Assembly (NCBI GenBank): GCA_050486205.1
Contig: JBJHCW010000004.1
Coordinates: forward strand, 338,367 to 402,366
Direction: 5' to 3'
Source of the DNA: PWQG01 sp050486205
Lineage (GTDB): Bacteria > Pseudomonadota > Gammaproteobacteria > Pseudomonadales > Pseudohongiellaceae
Length of the DNA: 64,000 nt
The notes below the pieces were generated by a model. It was not told the DNA's origin. It saw only the letters and a list, made by a program, of their open reading frames with translations, and made no database searches. The translations under genes were made by a program, and so were the position numbers. Of the stretch, positions 60,115 to 64,000 are shown one piece after another; position 1 is the stretch's first letter, and every line of letters begins with the position of its first letter.

Positions 60115-62601
60115 ATGCGCTCGCGGTTCAAGCGCCTTTACGGTGCGCTGGTCTTTGATCGGCCCTGGCTGGTCATCGCTGTCCTGTTGTGTGCAGTTGC
60201 CGCTTTTGGCTGGTTTGCGCAACACATCCGGCTGGACGTTTCGCCCGACGCTCTGATGATTGACGGTGATCCGGAACTGGAATACTCCCGTCAGATCACC
60301 CAGCGTTACGGCATCCGCGACGCCGTGCTGGTGGCTTTCACACCGGAGTCCGAGCTGTTTTCGCACGAAACACTTGAAGTCATGGTGCGACTGCGCGATG
60401 AGCTGTTGACCGTGGACAGTATTGAGTCCGTGGACAGTATTCTTGATGTCCCCGTGCTTGGTGACACCGCGCTGACCGGACTTTCAGAAGATTACGATAC
60501 CCTGCTTGATGACGGTGTGGACCTGGCGGCAGCGCGTGAGGAAATGACCAGCAGCCCGGTGTTCAGCAACGCGGTGGTCAGCACCGATGGACGAACCGCT
60601 GCACTGCTGGCCAGCTTTGCCTTTGACCAGCACTATTTTGATCTGGTCAATCGCCGCACTGAATTGCGTGAACTGCGCCGGGCTGGCGAGCTGAGCGCCG
60701 AACAGGCGCGTGAGCTTGACGAGGTGACCCGCGAGTTTGACAGCTACAGCCAGAAGGTGGCCGAGCAGCGCCACGCCGATATTGCCGAGATCCGCGGTAT
60801 TCTCCAGAACTATCAACAGTACGGTGACCTGTATCTGGGCGGCGCACCTATGATTTCGGATGATCTGGTCACTTTTGTGCAAAGTGACCTGGCCACCTTC
60901 AGTCTTGGCGTGCTTGCTTTCATCATCATTGCCCTGGGTCTTATTTTCCGACGGGCGAGATGGGTGTTCCTGCCGCTGGCCTGCTGCGCGGTGGCCGGTG
61001 TGATTGTGGTTGGCATACTCGGCATCATGGACTGGCGTGTGACGGTAGTGTCGTCCAATTTCTTCTCCCTGCTGCTGATCATCACCATTTCCCTGACCGT
61101 GCACCTGATCGTGCGCTACCGGGAACTGCGTGCGACCCGACGCTTCAGTAATCACGCAAAATTGATGCGACACGGTGTCATGGTGATGTGGCGGCCCTGC
61201 CTGTATACCGCGCTGACCACTATTGTGGCGTTTGGTTCGCTGGTGGTCAGTGGCATATTGCCGATCATTTCCTTTGGCTGGATCATGGTCATGGGTGTGG
61301 CAACGGCGCTGATAGTTGTGTTCCTGTTGTTCCCGGCCATGATGACCCTGTTGCCGGCCGAGCCGGCTGTGCCCGCACGCGCGCCAAAAATCAATCTCAC
61401 TGGTGCCCTGGCGCGGCTGACCGAACGCAGTGGCAGGTATATTCTGCTGGCTTACGCCCTGGTGCTGTTGGTCAGTGTCATTGGTGTCTCGCGCCTGCAG
61501 GTGGAGAACAGTTTCATCAACTACTTTGATGACAGCACGGAAATCTACCAGGGCATGCGGCTGTTTGACGAGCAGCTGGGCGGCACGCTGGCCATGGAAG
61601 TCATCATCAATCTGCCCCGTGCCGAAGAAGAGGATGACTGGGACGACTGGGACGACGGATTTGATGAAGAGCCCAATGATGCCTACTGGTTTACCGGCGA
61701 CAAGATGGAGGAGCTTCGCCGTATCCACGAGTATCTGGATGCTCATCCGCACACCGGCAAGGTGCTTTCCTTTGGCGCTGTCGTCCAACTGGCTGAACAG
61801 ATGAACAACAACCAGCCGGTGGACAGTTTCCTGTGGGCGCTGTTGTACTCGATGTTGCCCGATGCACTGCGTGATACAGTCCTGACGCCGTTTCTGTCTG
61901 TTGAGCACGATCAGGCGCGATTCAATGTGCGAGTCATCGAGTCGGATCCGGAGCTCAATCGAGATCAGCTGATCCGGGAGCTGGAGCAGGGCCTGCAGGA
62001 TGAGTTCGGTTTCAGCGCCGACCAGGTCCACATCACCGGCATGCTGGTGCTTTACAACAACGTGTTGCAGAGCCTCTACCAGTCCCAGATCATGACACTG
62101 GGCGTGGTGCTGTTTGCCATCATGCTGATGTTCCTGGTGCTGTTCCGTTCGTTGAAAATTGCGGTAATCTGCATCATTCCCAACATCATTGCCGCCGCCT
62201 TTGTGCTGGGCATCATGGGGTGGTTGCGTATTCCACTGGATATCATGACCATCACCATTGCTGCCATTTCCATCGGCATAGGCGTGGACAACACCATCCA
62301 CTACATGCACCGCTTCCGGCGTGAATTTCCGCGAATCGGTAGTTACCGGGAAACCATGCATTTCTGTCACAACAGTATTGCGCGAGCCATGTACTTCACC
62401 TCCATGACCATTGTGGCCGGATTCTCCATACTGGTACTGTCCAACTTTGTGCCGACCATGGTGTTTGGTCTGCTCACCAGTATTGCCATGCTGGTAGCCC
62501 TGCTGGGCGCACTGACACTGTTGCCGCAATTGCTGACCACGTTCAGGCCCCTCGGTCCTGAATCACCCAGGCCCGAATCGGCCCGGGTGGAACAAAGCTG
62601 A
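60115..62601 (+). CDS. MMPL/RND superfamily exporter with acidic insertion
   Basis: An 828-residue inner membrane protein with the RND two-repeat plan (about 12 helices). TM1 is at 18-38 (LVIAVLLCAVAAFGWFAQHI). The first helix bundle shows SSNFFSLLLIITISLTVHLI, the second ITIAAISIGIGVDNTIHYMH with the acidic relay residue. Loop one (about 40-255) contains a coiled stretch, RRAGELSAEQARELDEVTRE. In the second periplasmic loop, near residues 501-520, there is a striking Asp/Glu/Trp run (EEEDDWDDWDDGFDEEPNDA). It is related to, but not a copy of, the exporter at 53740. It may export lipids; no fusion protein is adjacent. Confidence 0.9.
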   Translation: MRSRFKRLYGALVFDRPWLVIAVLLCAVAAFGWFAQHIRLDVSPDALMIDGDPELEYSRQITQRYGIRDAVLVAFTPESELFSHETLEVMVRLRDELLTVDSIESVDSILDVPVLGDTALTGLSEDYDTLLDDGVDLAAAREEMTSSPVFSNAVVSTDGRTAALLASFAFDQHYFDLVNRRTELRELRRAGELSAEQARELDEVTREFDSYSQKVAEQRHADIAEIRGILQNYQQYGDLYLGGAPMISDDLVTFVQSDLATFSLGVLAFIIIALGLIFRRARWVFLPLACCAVAGVIVVGILGIMDWRVTVVSSNFFSLLLIITISLTVHLIVRYRELRATRRFSNHAKLMRHGVMVMWRPCLYTALTTIVAFGSLVVSGILPIISFGWIMVMGVATALIVVFLLFPAMMTLLPAEPAVPARAPKINLTGALARLTERSGRYILLAYALVLLVSVIGVSRLQVENSFINYFDDSTEIYQGMRLFDEQLGGTLAMEVIINLPRAEEEDDWDDWDDGFDEEPNDAYWFTGDKMEELRRIHEYLDAHPHTGKVLSFGAVVQLAEQMNNNQPVDSFLWALLYSMLPDALRDTVLTPFLSVEHDQARFNVRVIESDPELNRDQLIRELEQGLQDEFGFSADQVHITGMLVLYNNVLQSLYQSQIMTLGVVLFAIMLMFLVLFRSLKIAVICIIPNIIAAAFVLGIMGWLRIPLDIMTITIAAISIGIGVDNTIHYMHRFRREFPRIGSYRETMHFCHNSIARAMYFTSMTIVAGFSILVLSNFVPTMVFGLLTSIAMLVALLGALTLLPQLLTTFRPLGPESPRPESARVEQS

Positions 62602-62603
62602 TG

Positions 62604-62643
62604 TATAATGCCTGGCTTGGGTTCCCCACGGGAGTCACCAGGC
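62604..62643 (+). promoter_or_regulatory. Possible clpP-like gene promoter and leader hairpin
   Basis: A perfect TATAAT (62604-62609) directly follows the exporter stop, but no good -35 is seen. GCCTGG (62610-62615) and CCAGGC (62638-62643) form a 6-bp stem around a 22-base loop, about 30 bases before the ATG at 62675. Confidence 0.35.
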
Positions 62644-62674
62644 GGTTCGCCCCTAAATCTGACGGAGAAGTTCC

Positions 62675-63265
62675 ATGTCACTGATGTCTTCGGACGCTGA
62701 AAATCCCGGCAATGGTGGTGGTAGCCGCCTGCTGGATGAAAAACTGTTCAAGTCACGCGCGCTGACCATCTTCGGTGAGATCAACGACCGGGTGGCGCGC
62801 GCTGTCACCGAGCGCCTGCTGGCCCTGGCCGCGGACGGGGATGCGCCAATCACCCTGTACATCAGTTCGCCCGGCGGGCACGTGGAGTCTGGTGATGTGA
62901 TCTACGACATGATCAAGTTCATCAAGCCGGAAGTGCGTGTGGTTGGCGCTGGTTGGGTGGCCAGCGCGGGTGTGACCATCTACCTTGCAGCAAAAAGGGA
63001 GAACCGGTACTCGTTGCCCAACACCCGTTTTCTGGTGCATCAGCCCTCAGGTGGGTCGCGCGGTGTTGCCTCTGATATCAAGATCCAGGCCGAGCAGATC
63101 ATCAAGATGCGTGAGCGCCTGAACAGACTGATTGCTGCGGAAACCGGGCAGGATTTCGAGCGGGTGGCAAAGGACACTGATCGCGACTACTGGATGACAG
63201 TGGACGAAGCCATTGAATATGGCATTGTGGGCAAGCGTGTCAGCAGTGTCAGTGAGATGCCCTGA
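62675..63265 (+). CDS. ClpP-family serine protease (orphan paralogue)
   Basis: A 196-residue ClpP-like subunit. The triad is intact: S97 in GWVASAGVTIYLAA, H122 in RFLVHQPSGG and D171 in DTDRDYWM. The processing strand region YISSPGGHVESGDVIYDMI is conserved. The Ser motif reads GWVASAG instead of the usual GQAASMG, and the first 20 residues are polar and glycine-rich. No clpX or trigger factor gene is adjacent, so this is probably a second ClpP rather than the housekeeping one. GGAGAAG precedes the ATG. Unfolding partners would be ClpX or ClpA from elsewhere. Confidence 0.9.
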   Translation: MSLMSSDAENPGNGGGSRLLDEKLFKSRALTIFGEINDRVARAVTERLLALAADGDAPITLYISSPGGHVESGDVIYDMIKFIKPEVRVVGAGWVASAGVTIYLAAKRENRYSLPNTRFLVHQPSGGSRGVASDIKIQAEQIIKMRERLNRLIAAETGQDFERVAKDTDRDYWMTVDEAIEYGIVGKRVSSVSEMP

Positions 63266-63277
63266 AGTCAGTACCAG

Positions 63278-63306
63278 GGTCGGCCCGGAATACGATCGGG
63301 CCGACC
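63278..63306. terminator. Hairpin between convergent genes
   Basis: GGTCGGCCCG and CGGGCCGACC form a perfect 10-bp stem with a 9-base loop, 13 bases after the ClpP-like stop and 20 bases before the stop of the opposing gene. The T-rich tail is short (GCTTTATA), but the strong GC stem suits a terminator for both directions. Confidence 0.6.
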
Positions 63307-63326
63307 GGCGCTTTATACCTGCCGCT

Positions 63327-63794
63327 TCAGTCTTCCTGCAAGCGTACGAAGCGGGCCTGCTGATTGCGAACCAGTGTGCAGACCACATGGTAATCGGGTT
63401 GACAGGACATTGAGCGTACCATGGCAACGTCCGGTTGCGTCAACTGTACCAATACCCTTGCCTGAACGCCCTGGTAGCTCACATCAATGGTGCCGCTCTG
63501 GCCACTGATTGCGCCGTTTCTGACCCGCCACCCCATGCCTGTCGGCGCAACCTCGTCCACAGTGAACTGATCCCCGTCTCGAGTCACGCGCAAGGTGAAA
63601 ACCATGTCTTCGGTGTCTGCCTGCCACACGCCGGACCACTCCGGAGCATCCCGGCTGGATTCCTGGGCAGTGGCGGTCTGCTGCGCGCCGCCAACTGTTG
63701 CCAGGCTCGCAGCAGCAGCTGTTGCAAGCAGCAGAGTAAATGGAGCAACAAGCCTGCGGGAGGAAAAAGTGGTACAGAGTTTGTGCAATATCAA
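63327..63794 (-). CDS. Small exported protein of unknown function
   Basis: A 155-residue protein that appears to start with TTG at 63794, with GAGG about ten bases upstream; no in-frame ATG fits. A signal peptide spans residues 13-38 (VAPFTLLLATAAAASLATVG). The mature part begins with a polar TATAQESSRDAPEW linker and then resembles a small beta-barrel: SGVWQADTEDMVFTLRVTRD, then INVSYQG-like strands. Two cysteines (SCQPDYHVVC) could form a disulfide. No family is recognised. The last 206 bases of the window upstream of it hold no supported gene. Confidence 0.6.
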   Translation of the reverse strand: MILHKLCTTFSSRRLVAPFTLLLATAAAASLATVGGAQQTATAQESSRDAPEWSGVWQADTEDMVFTLRVTRDGDQFTVDEVAPTGMGWRVRNGAISGQSGTIDVSYQGVQARVLVQLTQPDVAMVRSMSCQPDYHVVCTLVRNQQARFVRLQED

Positions 63795-64000
63795 GATGGG
63801 TCATCCTCACATGTGGCAATCTGGGGGGCAATGCGCAGGAAGCACTTTGCACCAGGGCAAACAGCGCCACCTGCACACTCGATTGGTACCGCAAACGCCG
63901 GGCACAACGTTCCGACGGCAACGATAGAAAAAAGCGATTTTCCAATCCCTTTCTTTGAACAAGAATACACCAAAAAAAATGGCCGGTACAACTTTTGGGC

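Noticed and set aside
60484..62529. A 681-codon open frame antisense to the exporter at 60115
   Set aside because: It lacks domain character, is rich in His and Gln as expected for a shadow of GC-rich coding sequence, and the sense strand encodes a clear MMPL protein.

Overview
The window reads as a chromosome segment of a free-living, probably aquatic gammaproteobacterium. This is inferred from dense GC-rich coding (estimated high-50s percent), a divergent FinR-like/Fpr pair of Pseudomonas type, TonB-dependent and OprP-type outer membrane proteins, several PQQ dehydrogenases with c-type cytochromes, MMPL/RND exporters and a PA2779-type protein. No rRNA, tRNA, CRISPR array, complete insertion sequence or prophage was seen. 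Genus cannot be fixed from this sequence alone.

Layout. 1-4393 (minus): an ABC importer operon (ATPase, lipoprotein binding protein, two-domain permease) followed by the start of a phosphate-selective-type porin that runs off the window; both leaders carry a Pho-box-like direct repeat. 4600-11918 (plus): a host-attachment family protein, LemA, a membrane M48 protease, a secreted NHL-repeat protein and a 1007-residue membrane protein of unknown function. 11930-14282: a TetR regulator with a palindromic operator and an EtaA-type Baeyer-Villiger monooxygenase whose 5' end carries a 36-bp tandem repeat. 14471-20143: a patchwork of a sodium:solute symporter, PhhB, an SLC13/RCK transporter, a stand-alone LigD-type phosphoesterase, a decayed short-chain dehydrogenase relic and a CHRD/PEP-CTERM-like secreted protein. 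20277-23842: a phosphonate/phosphite-type importer (PhnD, PhnC, two PhnE). 24107-29892: a secreted quinoprotein, a NarL/LuxR two-component pair, two small membrane proteins and a VOC protein. 30016-41629: MgtE, FG-GAP lipoprotein, amidohydrolase, a quinoprotein alcohol dehydrogenase with its diheme cytochrome, MscS, PA2779-like protein, carboxylesterase, LysR and pirin. 41767-48977: SLC13/RCK transporter, TonB-dependent receptor and a cytochrome c-PQQ dehydrogenase fusion. 49111-52850 (minus): a three-gene operon resembling the mycobacterial decaprenyl-phosphoryl-arabinose pathway (DprE1, DprE2, HAD-UbiA). 52921-63794: inositol monophosphatase, two MMPL exporters, LysR/Fpr, redoxin, an uncharacterised secreted protein, a ClpP paralogue and a small exported protein.

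Themes. Three structurally different PQQ dehydrogenases, two cytochrome c modules and outer membrane uptake suggest periplasmic oxidation of alcohols or sugars. Two organophosphorus-type importers plus Pho-box-like sites suggest phosphorus scavenging. Four copies of a long palindrome with GGGGACAG...CTGTCCCC ends lie directly after stop codons, three of them between convergent genes, and look like mobile REP/MITE-type repeats acting as bidirectional terminators. The most unexpected metabolic feature is the DprE1/DprE2/HAD-UbiA operon, which predicts polyprenyl-phosphoryl-arabinose synthesis in a Gram-negative cell.
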